From the NCBI GenBank assembly GCA_003159055.1, contig PMLH01000442.1, forward strand, positions 148 to 26,488: a stretch of 26,341 nt of DNA, in the 5' to 3' direction. Within the stretch, counting starts at the first letter, position 1, and each line of letters opens with the position of its first letter. Positions 1 through 7,920 of the stretch are shown here, piece by piece. The stretch comes from Myxococcales bacterium. Its GTDB lineage: Bacteria > Myxococcota > Polyangia > Fen-1088. The notes below the pieces were generated by a model. It did not search any database, had not been told where the DNA came from, and saw only the letters and a list, made by a program, of their open reading frames with translations. The translations under genes and the position numbers were made by a program.

Positions 1-1869
1 ACCCCGGCGCCCCGCATTCACGTCTTGCCGTCCGCGCTGGCGGACCAGATCGCCGCTGGCGAGGTGGTCGAGCGACCGGCTTCGGTGGTCAAGGAACTGG
101 TGGAGAATTCCATCGATGCGGGCGCTCGCCACGTAGACGTCGAAATCGAGGCGGGCGGGCGGCGGCTGATTCGCGTGGTGGACGATGGCAGCGGCATGAC
201 CGCCGGGGAAGTCCGACTGGCACTGCTTCGCCATGCGACCTCGAAAATCAGTGCCCACGACGACCTATGGGGGCTGTCGACCTTTGGTTTCCGCGGCGAA
301 GCGCTGCCGTCGATTGCCGCCGTGGCTCGGCTGACCATCCGTAGCAAGCGCCCGACCATGAGCGCCGGCTTTTCGCTTGGTCACGAGGCCGGCATCGAAA
401 CCAACAGCGGCGACGTCGGCATGCCCGACGGCACGCACATCGAGGTGCGCGACCTTTTCTGGAACACGCCCGCGCGTCTCAAGTTCATGAAGTCCGAGGC
501 GACCGAGGCTGCCAACATCGCCGAGGCGGTGCTGCGGCTCACGCTCGCACATCCCGAGATTCACTTCCGCCTGCGGGCCAATGGTCGTGTCGTGCTGGAC
601 CTTCCGTCCCATCGAGACATGGGCGAACGGGTCCGTGCGGCGCTTGCCAGGCGGGGTGCGAGCGTCCTTCACGAAGCCCAGGGCGAAGAAGCCGGCGTCG
701 TGGTGCGCGCTTTCTTGGCCGCGCCCGAGGAGGCTTCCGCCACGCCGCGCTCGACTTTTCTGTTCGTCGCCAAGCGCTTCGTTCGCGATCGTTCGTTGCT
801 GCACGCCCTCGGCATGGGCTACGGCGAGCTGATGGAAAGAGGCCGCTATCCCCTGGCCGCCCTGTTCGTGGAGGTGCCGGGGCAAGAGCTCGACATCAAC
901 GTTCATCCGCAAAAGCTGGAGGTTCGCTTCGCTCGTCCCCAAGAGGTCTACGGGGCCGTTCGGCACGTGGTCGGCGCCGCGGTCGCACGAGCGCCATGGT
1001 TGCCGTCCACACCTCTTCGCGCCTACACCTTGCCGCCAGAAAACCTGCAAGCACCGGAGCTGGGTCTCGCCGAATCTCCCGCGCCGGCTCCACGAGCGCA
1101 GGACCACGGCTGGCAAGAACCGCTGCACCCAGCCGAGCGAGCAAGGCCGCGCGCCTTGTCGCATACGGTTGAGGGGCTGGACATCCCGAAGGAGGAGCGG
1201 GCGCCACAGCTGGCGCCGCCGCAGTTGGCGGTGATGCGGCCATCCGGGTTCTTCGCAGGGCTGGAATACATCGGCCAGTTGCACGGGACGTACCTGATTT
1301 GCGAGGGCGAAAACGAGCTGGTCATCGTCGACCAGCACGCCGCGCACGAACGCATCACCTTCGAGCGGCTACGGCAGTCTCACCGGCTGCGTCAGGTGGC
1401 ACGCCAGAGGCTGCTTTTCCCGATTCCAATCGAAATCGACGAGGCAACTGTCGCGGCGGTTCGCGCCGGTTCTGCGTTGCAGGTTTTGGCGGACCTGGGC
1501 TTCGAGGTGGAGGACTTCGGGCCGAAGACCCTGCTCCTGCGTGCGGTACCGGATTTGCTAAAGAAGGTTGACCCGAAGCCTCTTCTTACCGACGTGGTTG
1601 CCGGCCTGGCTGCCGAGGAACACGCCGAGGGACAAACCGACGGCCAGACCAGCGGCAGTGACATCGCCAAGGCTGGTTTCGACCACGTCTTCGCCACCAT
1701 GGCCTGCCATGGTGCTCTGCGCGCCGGCGACAGTGTCAGCCGCGAACAGGCCGTCGCCCTGCTGGCCCAGTTGGACGAGGTGGATTTGCGTTCGCACTGT
1801 CCGCATGGAAGACCTGTTCTGCTGCGTATGCCGCTAAGTGAAATCGAGCAACGTCTAGGCCGAACGTGA
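1..1869 (+). CDS. mutL: DNA mismatch repair protein MutL (5' end outside window)
   Basis: MutL couples mismatch recognition by MutS to strand removal. The frame is open from base 1, and the residues before the TTG at position 25 already match the family N-terminus (IHVLP..LADQIAAGEVVERP), so that TTG is internal and only a few codons are missing. GHKL ATPase motifs, numbered by codon from base 1: ELVENSIDAG with catalytic Glu 35 and Asn 36, then DDGSGM, RHATSKI and GFRGEAL; NVHPQKLEVRF closes the N-terminal half. After a variable Pro/Ala-rich linker (about 335-415) comes the dimerisation domain. It carries the endonuclease motif DQHA-x2-E-x4-E at codons 444-455, plus ACHGALRAG and CPHGRP near the C-terminus. 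This marks an endonuclease-type MutL, unlike that of E. coli. 622 codons is a normal length. The stop overlaps the miaA start by 4 bases. Confidence 0.98.
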   Translation, partial: TPAPRIHVLPSALADQIAAGEVVERPASVVKELVENSIDAGARHVDVEIEAGGRRLIRVVDDGSGMTAGEVRLALLRHATSKISAHDDLWGLSTFGFRGEALPSIAAVARLTIRSKRPTMSAGFSLGHEAGIETNSGDVGMPDGTHIEVRDLFWNTPARLKFMKSEATEAANIAEAVLRLTLAHPEIHFRLRANGRVVLDLPSHRDMGERVRAALARRGASVLHEAQGEEAGVVVRAFLAAPEEASATPRSTFLFVAKRFVRDRSLLHALGMGYGELMERGRYPLAALFVEVPGQELDINVHPQKLEVRFARPQEVYGAVRHVVGAAVARAPWLPSTPLRAYTLPPENLQAPELGLAESPAPAPRAQDHGWQEPLHPAERARPRALSHTVEGLDIPKEERAPQLAPPQLAVMRPSGFFAGLEYIGQLHGTYLICEGENELVIVDQHAAHERITFERLRQSHRLRQVARQRLLFPIPIEIDEATVAAVRAGSALQVLADLGFEVEDFGPKTLLLRAVPDLLKKVDPKPLLTDVVAGLAAEEHAEGQTDGQTSGSDIAKAGFDHVFATMACHGALRAGDSVSREQAVALLAQLDEVDLRSHCPHGRPVLLRMPLSEIEQRLGRT

Positions 1870-2810
1870 TTTTCCGTCCAAGCCAAAGTGCCCACCACCC
1901 GCCCGTCGTTGCAGTCCTCGGACCGACCGCTTCTGGGAAAAGTGCGCTGGGTCTGGAGCTGGCCGAGCAGTTGGGTGGGGAGATCATCTGCTGCGATTCC
2001 ATGCAGGTCTATCGCGGGATGGACATCGGGACGGCCAAGGCAACCGCGGCCGAGCGCGCCGCGATTCCCCACCACTTGCTCGACTTGGTCTCTCCGGCCG
2101 AGCAATTCCATGCCGCCGCGTGGGCCAATGCTGCGCACACCATCATCGTCGACACGGTCGCAAGAGAGCGATTGCCCATCATCGTGGGTGGAACCGGCCT
2201 CTATTTTCGCGCGTTGGTCCGAGGTCTGTTCGAGGCGCCGAGGGCCAACCCTGAAATCCGCGCGCGCCATCAAGCGGAGGCGGCGCAGGTCGGAACCGCG
2301 GCGATGCACGAACGGCTTTCTGGCATCGATCCGGAGGCCGCGGCGAAGATCAAGACCGGCGATTTGGTGCGAATCAGTCGCGCGCTCGAAGTGTTCGAGC
2401 AGACCGGCGCCACCATCAGCGATCTGCGGCGGCAAAAGGCCCCACCACCGCCTCCGTTGCGGATGTTTTCCGTGATTCTTGATTTCGACCTCGATCTGCT
2501 GCGGCCTCGCATCGCTGCCCGCGTCGATGGAATGATGGCCGCTGGCTTTCTCGATGAGGTTCGCGCTTTGCGCGAGGCCGGCTATGCAAATGCGCGTTCG
2601 ATGCAAGCCCTTGGCTATAAGCAACTCGGGGACTACCTGGACGGCAAGGTCACCTTGGACATGGCGGTCGCGGCGACCAAGAGCGTGACGGCGGCCTATG
2701 CTCGTCGGCAACGGACATGGTTTCGGCGCGAAGAAATCAACTTGCGCACCCACCAGCCGCTGGTCGTCGACGCGCTGGCTCGGCTGGTTCGCGGCTGGCT
2801 GTTGACCTGA
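1866..2810 (+). CDS. miaA: tRNA dimethylallyltransferase MiaA
   Basis: MiaA transfers a dimethylallyl group to N6 of A37 in tRNAs reading UNN codons. The start is GTG at 1866, within a GTGA overlap with the mutL stop; no in-frame ATG, GTG or TTG lies between it and the P-loop, so this start is nearly forced. Motifs of the 314-residue product: P-loop GPTASGKS at 19-26, DSMQVYRGMDIGTAK with catalytic Asp 44, PHHLLD, the GGTGLYFRAL block at about 108, MQALGYKQL, and the C-terminal RRQRTWFRR tRNA-contact motif. Length and motif order are standard. mutL-miaA adjacency is widespread in proteobacteria; here the overlap implies co-transcription and translational coupling. Confidence 0.98.
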   Translation: MIFRPSQSAHHPPVVAVLGPTASGKSALGLELAEQLGGEIICCDSMQVYRGMDIGTAKATAAERAAIPHHLLDLVSPAEQFHAAAWANAAHTIIVDTVARERLPIIVGGTGLYFRALVRGLFEAPRANPEIRARHQAEAAQVGTAAMHERLSGIDPEAAAKIKTGDLVRISRALEVFEQTGATISDLRRQKAPPPPPLRMFSVILDFDLDLLRPRIAARVDGMMAAGFLDEVRALREAGYANARSMQALGYKQLGDYLDGKVTLDMAVAATKSVTAAYARRQRTWFRREEINLRTHQPLVVDALARLVRGWLLT

Positions 2811-2813
2811 GCT

Positions 2814-4076
2814 CTACTGCCCAAGGTCGATCTTCACCTTGTTGAACGACCGCCAGACCAGCAGGTCGTAGATGACTTTGAGGCCACCGCCCAAGAAGAA
2901 GGGAATGCTGGCCAGTGCCGCCGACGCATAAAGGGGGCCGGCTGCAATCGGAGAGAGCGCCGCCCCCAGCGTGCGAGCAATGCCCGTCACGCCCGCCGCG
3001 GCCGATCGTTCGGCGGGCGGGACCAGGGCCATCGTGTAGGCCTGCCTGGTCGGAACGTCCATCTGGGAAATGCTGAAACGCAGGAGCAGCACGCCGATGG
3101 CGAGCCACAAGTTCGGCATCAGGGGGACCAGCAGCAGGAGCACGTTCGACGGGAGGTGGGTCGCGACCATGGTTGCGAGCAGGCCGATGCGCCTTGCCAG
3201 GTACGACGCACTCAGGGCCGACAGCCCAGCGAGGATGTTGGCGGCGAAGAAAATTCCGCCGAGCAGGCTGGGCGAAACCGCAAACCGCTGCGCAAACCAA
3301 TACGCCACAAAAGCCTGCACCACGAATCCCCCGGCGAAAGCGTCAATGGAAAACAGGCCGGCCAGCTTCAGAACCTTGTTCCGCGAGGTCTGCATTCCGA
3401 AGTGCAGGGTGACCCCGGCTGGTTTTGCGTTGGCGACCGCGTCGCGGTTCGATTCCGCGGCGGAAGACAGCTGCGCAAAGAGAACAATCAGGGCGGCGCC
3501 GACCGTGGCATACACGGCAGCGACGGTCTGGTAGCTCGCCAGGGTGGTCAGCCCGCACCCTTGCAGCACCTCGGCAAGCGTCCCGCCGCACAGGCTGCCA
3601 AGCGCAGTCGCGAAGGATCCAACCAAGTTGTACCAAGCAAAAACGCCGGTGCGGCGCTGGGCCGGAATCGCCTGCGACAGCGCCGCCTGTTCGACCGCGA
3701 GGAATGGCCCTACTTCGTTGCCGCTGGGACTGATGACGCCGACGGTGGCCGCCATCAGCAGGAGCAAGAAGGAGCGCGTGCTGGCAAAGGTCACCCCGGC
3801 CAAAATCATGAGCGCCGCGCTCGCCAGCAGCATCCGTCGCCTTCCTATCCGATCAGCCCGCGTGGTGATGTAGAGCGAAATGGCCGCATCGCCGAGGAGG
3901 GTCAGCGTCAGAAGAAGGCCAATCTGACTTTCTGCAAGACCAGAGGCACTCAAGTGCAGGACCAGGACAACTGACATCAATCCGTAGCCGAAGAGGCGAA
4001 CGATCCTCGTCGCGAACAGCAAGCGCACAGTGCGATTCAGGCGCTCGACGGTTTCCGGCACCGCTTCAGGGTTCAT
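2814..4076 (-). CDS. Major facilitator superfamily transporter
   Basis: This is a 420-residue inner-membrane protein with about twelve hydrophobic segments. Between TM2 and TM3 it has the MFS motif A-like loop (TTRADRIGRRRMLL). Around residue 120 a conserved-looking SPSGNEVGPFLAVEQAAL stretch marks a recognisable MFS subgroup, and a second loop (YLARRIG) follows in the C-terminal half. The substrate cannot be inferred. The ATG at 4076 is preceded by AAGG at 3-base spacing (AGAAGGACG-ATG), which supports this start. The gene is convergent with miaA, with only 3 bases between the two stop codons and no room for a terminator, so transcripts must run into each other. It is divergent from the secreted protein at 4316. 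Confidence 0.93.
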   Translation of the reverse strand: MNPEAVPETVERLNRTVRLLFATRIVRLFGYGLMSVVLVLHLSASGLAESQIGLLLTLTLLGDAAISLYITTRADRIGRRRMLLASAALMILAGVTFASTRSFLLLLMAATVGVISPSGNEVGPFLAVEQAALSQAIPAQRRTGVFAWYNLVGSFATALGSLCGGTLAEVLQGCGLTTLASYQTVAAVYATVGAALIVLFAQLSSAAESNRDAVANAKPAGVTLHFGMQTSRNKVLKLAGLFSIDAFAGGFVVQAFVAYWFAQRFAVSPSLLGGIFFAANILAGLSALSASYLARRIGLLATMVATHLPSNVLLLLVPLMPNLWLAIGVLLLRFSISQMDVPTRQAYTMALVPPAERSAAAGVTGIARTLGAALSPIAAGPLYASAALASIPFFLGGGLKVIYDLLVWRSFNKVKIDLGQ

Positions 4077-4315
4077 CGTCCTTCTTATAATCCTCGGCGA
4101 GCAGAGCCTGAACCAGTTCCACGCATGGGTGTCGAGAGCATCCGTCTACCTGCCCCGCGACGATGTCGCCACTCGGGGACGTGCGGAGCCGGCACCGTCA
4201 CTGCCAAAACCGCACTGCCACAAAGGATCCGCATCTTGTGGTCCTTTTGTTCCGCGGCCGTAGAATTGGGCACGGATTTTGATCGTCCAATGGTCATGAG
4301 GGCCGAGGTGACATC
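4077..4315. other. Divergent intergenic region, MFS gene / secreted protein gene
   Basis: These 239 bases hold no convincing gene. Visible signals are the ribosome site of the MFS gene on the minus strand, a GAGGTGA Shine-Dalgarno four bases before the ATG at 4316, a pair of overlapping inverted repeats at 4218-4247, and a loose promoter candidate for the rightward gene (TTGTGG at 4236, TAGAAT at 4261, spacing 19, longer than ideal). A TATAAT at 4086-4091 has no partner -35 at the proper distance. Confidence 0.5.
4218..4247 (+). repeat. Overlapping inverted repeats in leader of secreted-protein gene
   Basis: CCACAA (4218-4223) pairs with TTGTGG (4236-4241), and AAAGGA (4222-4227) pairs with TCCTTT (4242-4247). 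The left arms share two bases and the right arms abut, so the two stems are crossing: they are either mutually exclusive or, with a small trim, a pseudoknot. This could be an operator or leader structure for the gene starting 69 bases downstream, or chance. Confidence 0.3.
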
Positions 4316-5029
4316 ATGAAGAAAGTTTTGGTGACTCTCGTCTGTGCGTCGCTCGTTGGCGCGGGATTGGCCCGAGCCGACGAGGGGCCAGCAGAGGCGG
4401 ATCCGGCCGCGGCGTCCCTGCCGGGGCAGCCGCCTGAGCCAGTACAACCACCGTCGGCCGCACCGACGCAAGCGCCGCCGGCCCCGCCCGCGCAACCACC
4501 ACCGCCTCCGCAAAGCGTCGAAGAGCAGCAGGCTCAGTCGCCGGCCGCGCCTTCGCAAGGGGCCGCAACCGGCCAGTGGGTCTACACCGGCCAATACGGC
4601 TGGGTCTTCATGCCGTACGGCGACCAGTACACCTACGAAGGCACGGCCAATGACGAGTACCCGTATTCGTACGTCTACTACCCCAGCTACGGGTGGTCGT
4701 GGCTGGCGGCACCTTGGGTTTGGGGCTGGGGCCCGTACCCGTTCTTCGGCGTTTGGGGCCCCGGGCACTTCGGCTGGTACCACGGCCTTTTCCGCGGCGG
4801 CTACGGCTGGGGCCGGTATCGCGGCGGCGGATCGACGCGTGGCTACGGTGGACCAAGAGGCGGCGGAACCTGGGCTGGTGCCCGCGGCAGCGTTCACTAC
4901 GGCGCTCCGTCCGGCGGGCATGTCTACCATCAGGCTCCCGCGGCTTCCGGCGCTTACGGCGGCTATCACGGTGGCAGCTTCGGTGGCCACGGCAGCTTCG
5001 GCGGCGGCCACGGCGGCGGCCATCGTTGA
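4316..5029 (+). CDS. Secreted Pro-rich, Tyr/Trp/Gly-rich hypothetical protein
   Basis: A 237-residue exported protein of unknown function. It has a clear Sec signal peptide (MKKVLVTLV core, likely cleavage after ALARA at about residue 21). Next come a Pro/Ala/Gln-rich disordered stretch (about 30-85) and a strikingly aromatic segment (about 88-165) rich in GQYGWVFMPYG, YPYSYVYYPSYGWSW and WVWGWGP patterns. The tail (about 165-237) is Gly/His/Tyr-rich and ends in GHGGGHR. Similar aromatic proteins occur in Deltaproteobacteria and Myxococcota, but I know of no assigned role; the composition suggests a periplasmic or envelope protein. The ATG follows a strong GAGGTGA site. It is convergent with the methyltransferase pair (56 bases between stops). 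Confidence 0.85.
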   Translation: MKKVLVTLVCASLVGAGLARADEGPAEADPAAASLPGQPPEPVQPPSAAPTQAPPAPPAQPPPPPQSVEEQQAQSPAAPSQGAATGQWVYTGQYGWVFMPYGDQYTYEGTANDEYPYSYVYYPSYGWSWLAAPWVWGWGPYPFFGVWGPGHFGWYHGLFRGGYGWGRYRGGGSTRGYGGPRGGGTWAGARGSVHYGAPSGGHVYHQAPAASGAYGGYHGGSFGGHGSFGGGHGGGHR

Positions 5030-5085
5030 GCGTTGCTTCTTCCCCCGAGCGGAACGCGACACTCTCCACAGATCCTTGTTAGCGC

Positions 5086-5649
5086 CTACGCCAAATACCG
5101 CGGGACGCTCTCTGCGTACCGACGGTACGAGTCCTGAAATCGCCGGGCACATGCGCGCTCCTCCGCCAGGATCATGAAGTGCTGTGGAATAGACATCGCG
5201 ACGAGGATCGCGAGCAGGACAACGTTCGTTGTGACGAGGCAGATCCCTAGGAATACGAAGGCCGTCGACACATAGAGTGGATTGCGGGACAGACGATAGG
5301 GGCCTCGCTCGATAGGTTGGTTAGTGGGCGCGCTGGCGAACACGCGGATCGTGGCGAGAAAAGAACCCATTCCAGCCAGGTACAAAACAGCGCCCACGAC
5401 CAGAAGGGGCATCGTGTTTGTGAACGGCGTCCAGACCGTCACCACCATGAAGACGTACGGGGCAAGCGAAGCAACCGTGGTGGCCACCTTCTCCTTTGCG
5501 CTGTAGCCGGTCATGTCCGACATCCGCTTGGCGACATCCCTGCGGGTTCCTGCGATCAAGAACCCCTGGATCAGCAACGGCACGCAGAGCAACCATGCGT
5601 TAACCATCCCGATCGCGAATTTCGGTACAAAGGCCACCAGATGGGTCAA
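5086..5649 (-). CDS. Isoprenylcysteine carboxyl methyltransferase-family membrane protein
   Basis: A 187-residue integral membrane protein with about five hydrophobic segments. The C-terminal half carries the ICMT/phospholipid-methyltransferase signature: RGPYRLSRNPLYVS, then two membrane spans, then E(E)RACARRFQDSYRRYAESVPRYL. In this superfamily these residues form the SAM-binding site facing a membrane-embedded acceptor. The acceptor in bacteria is usually unknown, and prenyl-protein methylation should not be assumed. The start is uncertain. TTG at 5649 overlaps the upstream stop (TTGA), but a GAAAGG directly abuts it with no spacer; GTG at codon 5 lies 12 bases after that same GAAAGG, and ATG at codon 15 is a third option. 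The gene follows the O-methyltransferase in one transcript, so the two may act on one pathway. Confidence 0.82.
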   Translation of the reverse strand: MTHLVAFVPKFAIGMVNAWLLCVPLLIQGFLIAGTRRDVAKRMSDMTGYSAKEKVATTVASLAPYVFMVVTVWTPFTNTMPLLVVGAVLYLAGMGSFLATIRVFASAPTNQPIERGPYRLSRNPLYVSTAFVFLGICLVTTNVVLLAILVAMSIPQHFMILAEERACARRFQDSYRRYAESVPRYLA

Positions 5650-6611
5650 CCTTTCGTCGCTACCAGCACGTCTCCCCTGGGGTCGGGGCGAACGATGGTG
5701 GCCAGGCCGGCCTCGGTCATCCAGGTTCGATAGTCGCCCTCGGTGTAGCTATTCCCGTGCTCAGTGCCGACCAGCATGTTGATCGCGAAAAGGGCCGCGA
5801 ATGGCGGCGCGGTTCGATCCTCGTCGAGGATGAACTCGCGGATTACGAGATGACCACCGGGAACCAGCGCGCGGGCGCAACGCTCGATGAGAGTGCGGTT
5901 GTCGTCTTCGCCCCACATGTGGCAGACCGCAGAGAGCAACACCAAGTCGTATCCTTCGCCGAAATCCGCCGTGCGCATATCGCCGGGGCGGACGCGCACT
6001 CGGCCTTGCAGCTCCGCCTCGCGGATGTACTCCTCGGCCAGTGGCACCACCGCACCGAGGTCCAGGATTTCGGCCTGCAATGCTGGGCACGCCTTGGCGA
6101 ACGCGATGGTGTAGGCACCCGAGCCGCCGCCCACGTCCAGCATTTGCTTCGCATCGCGAATGCCGGACAGGCGAGCGGTTTGTTCAGCGTTGTCCCGAGC
6201 GCGCGCGTGCATGGCGGCGATGAAGGCGCGCGTGCGCGCATCGGGAAAGCTCTCGGGACCACGCGTGGCGGTGGCCTTGCCCACCTTCACACAGTCGCTG
6301 AGCGTGGACCAGGTATCCCAAAGATGAACCGTGTGCAGAAACTCCATGCGCGCAGGCCCGAGCGCTTTCGATTCTTCCGTACAGCGAAAGACGCCGTCTT
6401 CCTTGAACAGGGCGCCCACGGCCACGAGAGCATTGAGCAGCATTTCGGTAGCGCGAAGGTTCGTGCCCAACTTCGAGGATAAGTCGGCAGGAGTCGACCC
6501 ATCGCCGAGCCTCGCGAATACGTCCAGCTCTAGCGCCGTGAGCAGCACCCGACTTTCCTGAAAAGCTCGAACGGCTTGCGTCAGACTCTGTAGGCTTCGC
6601 GCCTTTCCCAT
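5646..6611 (-). CDS. Class I SAM-dependent O-methyltransferase (Methyltransf_2 type)
   Basis: A 321-residue two-domain methyltransferase. Residues about 10-90 are the winged-helix dimerisation domain typical of plant-type and CrtF-like O-methyltransferases (ALELDVFARLGDGSTPADLSSKLG). Residues about 150-321 are the Rossmann domain, with SAM motif I LDVGGGSG at 158-165, GDMRTADFGEGYDLVLLS, and CHMWGEDDN at 230-238, the position of the catalytic-base His in the family. Substrates in this family are small hydroxylated molecules (polyketides, carotenoid intermediates, phenolics); the one here is unknown. The reading frame stays open 290 codons further upstream. GGAGG at 5-base spacing before the ATG at 6611, and the family start, show that the extension is a shadow of the opposite-strand gene. 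Confidence 0.93.
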   Translation of the reverse strand: MGKARSLQSLTQAVRAFQESRVLLTALELDVFARLGDGSTPADLSSKLGTNLRATEMLLNALVAVGALFKEDGVFRCTEESKALGPARMEFLHTVHLWDTWSTLSDCVKVGKATATRGPESFPDARTRAFIAAMHARARDNAEQTARLSGIRDAKQMLDVGGGSGAYTIAFAKACPALQAEILDLGAVVPLAEEYIREAELQGRVRVRPGDMRTADFGEGYDLVLLSAVCHMWGEDDNRTLIERCARALVPGGHLVIREFILDEDRTAPPFAALFAINMLVGTEHGNSYTEGDYRTWMTEAGLATIVRPDPRGDVLVATKG

Positions 6612-6806
6612 GGATGCCTCCGGGCAGGAGTATGCCCTGTCCTGGGACCTCGCGCCTCTTGTCCCTCGACCGCCGTCCTCCACTGGCCGTTTGCCCTTAC
6701 GCCTCGGATTCCTGAGCCTGTACCGAGGCTGAGACGCAAGATTTGCCTGAATTCTCGCAATAGCATTGCCCGGCGGTGACGGTCCAAACCTTGCAATTCC
6801 CGGGGC
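6612..6806. other. Divergent intergenic region, O-methyltransferase / Gly-rich protein
   Basis: These 195 bases contain no gene. On the minus strand, just before the O-methyltransferase ATG, two small stems compete. GGGCA/TGCCC (6622-6626 with 6633-6637) leaves the GGAGG ribosome site free, while CTCC/GGAG (6627-6630 with 6618-6621) would cover it. No convincing promoter is visible for either side. Confidence 0.35.
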
Positions 6807-7838
6807 ATGCGCAATGAATTCCTCGCGATAACGATTCTGCCCCTGACCGCCTTCCTGGCAGCCGCTGGCTCGTGGGTTGGCTGCAAGTCGAGTGGCCCTG
6901 CGGCTGGCGACGCCCAAGCACCAACCGACGTCCTGTCTTCCGCCGGTGGCAGCGCTGGCAGCAGCAACGGCGGAGCCACCGGCAGCGGTGGAATCACCGG
7001 CAATGCCGGAGCCAAAGGATCGGGTGGCGCCACTGGGAGCGGCGGAGCCCCCGGCGACGGCGGAATCACCGGCAACGGCGCAGCCGGCGGCGGCGGAACA
7101 ATAGGCGACGGTGGAACCACGGGATCGGGCGGAGCGACCGGCAATCCGTGCCTCGACAGCACGGGTGCCGTCTCTCCGACCATGAAAGCCTGCACCACTG
7201 CAAGCGACTGCAAGCAGGCCACGATTCCAACCTGCTGCGGGAGCGACTTGGTGGTTGGCGTTGCCAATGCCGCGAGTTGCGCTTTTCCGGTCCCCAATTG
7301 TTCGGGCTTGGGTTGCGCGAAGTCCTCCAGTCCTCGGGCGGAAGATGGCAACACTGTAGGCCAGCGCGGCATCCTGGTCGTCGACTGCTCGGCGGGACTT
7401 TGCACGTCGCGGGTGAACGGGCAGGGCGGAAGTGGAGGCGCGGCCGGCGACACGGGGGGCGCTGGCGGAACCGCCGGGCACGATGGCTCCATCGTAGATA
7501 GCGGCACGGGCGCGTGCAACAGCGACGGCGATTGTGTCTTCCGGTCATCCGCTGGGTGTTGCGGCGCCTGCTTGGCAGTGGGCGATCCGGTCCCGGCCCC
7601 GATTCCTTGCGGCGCGAGGTGTGCAACGTTCAGCACCTGCGCGTGCGTGAATGGGCACTGCGCAGTTGGCACTTTGCCACTCAATGCCTCCTGCGAAACC
7701 GCCCACGATCTCTGTCAGGTCGACACCAAGTGCTGCGTGACCTGCGGTCCCCGGCCGCCCGATGGGAGCTCTGGTTGCCAGCCGCCCACGTGTACCGCGG
7801 TCCAGTCATCATCGACCCCGTGCCCTCTGACGCTGTAG
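6807..7838 (+). CDS. Exported Gly-repeat, Cys-rich protein (possible lipoprotein)
   Basis: A 343-residue surface-type protein of unknown function. A hydrophobic N-terminus (FLAITILPLTAFLAAAG) ends at Cys 26. The lipobox WVGC is poor (Trp at -3), so lipidation is uncertain. Residues about 45-112 are a low-complexity tract built from GGATGSGG, GGITGN and similar five- to ten-residue units. Two Cys-rich modules follow (about 113-210 and 230-343), separated by a second Gly stretch, with patterns such as CTTASDCKQATIPTCCG and CNSDGDCVFRSSAGCCGAC. The C..D/S.DC..CC spacing repeats between modules and suggests disulfide-bonded units. Such Gly-linker plus Cys-module proteins are abundant in Polyangia. 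The start ATG at 6807 has only a GGGG nearby. Confidence 0.8.
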   Translation: MRNEFLAITILPLTAFLAAAGSWVGCKSSGPAAGDAQAPTDVLSSAGGSAGSSNGGATGSGGITGNAGAKGSGGATGSGGAPGDGGITGNGAAGGGGTIGDGGTTGSGGATGNPCLDSTGAVSPTMKACTTASDCKQATIPTCCGSDLVVGVANAASCAFPVPNCSGLGCAKSSSPRAEDGNTVGQRGILVVDCSAGLCTSRVNGQGGSGGAAGDTGGAGGTAGHDGSIVDSGTGACNSDGDCVFRSSAGCCGACLAVGDPVPAPIPCGARCATFSTCACVNGHCAVGTLPLNASCETAHDLCQVDTKCCVTCGPRPPDGSSGCQPPTCTAVQSSSTPCPLTL

Positions 7839-7920
7839 CGGTCGAGTGCGCAAGCCAGCCCTCGGGGCTCCATCGTGAAACTGGTCCTTCGCCCCAAGCA
7901 GGCCTAACCTGGCTCTGTCC

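Noticed and set aside
25..27. TTG as the start of mutL
   Set aside because: Conserved family residues are encoded upstream of it up to base 1, so the real start is outside the window.
1392..2753. 453-codon minus-strand frame opposite mutL and miaA
   Set aside because: Both plus-strand genes are certain; high third-position GC keeps the antisense frame open. Arg/Gly-rich translation with no recognisable motif.
4086..4091. TATAAT as a -10 element
   Set aside because: There is no acceptable -35 at 16-18 bases, and it lies in the ribosome-site region of the MFS gene on the other strand.
4125..4319. 64-codon frame upstream of the secreted protein gene
   Set aside because: It has no ribosome site, overlaps the next gene's Shine-Dalgarno and start, and shows no protein-like composition.
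6704..6730. CCTCGG/CCGAGG inverted repeat before the Gly-rich protein
   Set aside because: Only six bases with a long spacer, not related to the repeat family, and expected by chance in GC-rich DNA.
6612..7481. 290-codon upstream extension of the O-methyltransferase frame
   Set aside because: A GGAGG ribosome site and the family N-terminus fix the start at 6611; the extension is antisense to the Gly-rich protein and made of low-complexity Gly/Ala/Ser.
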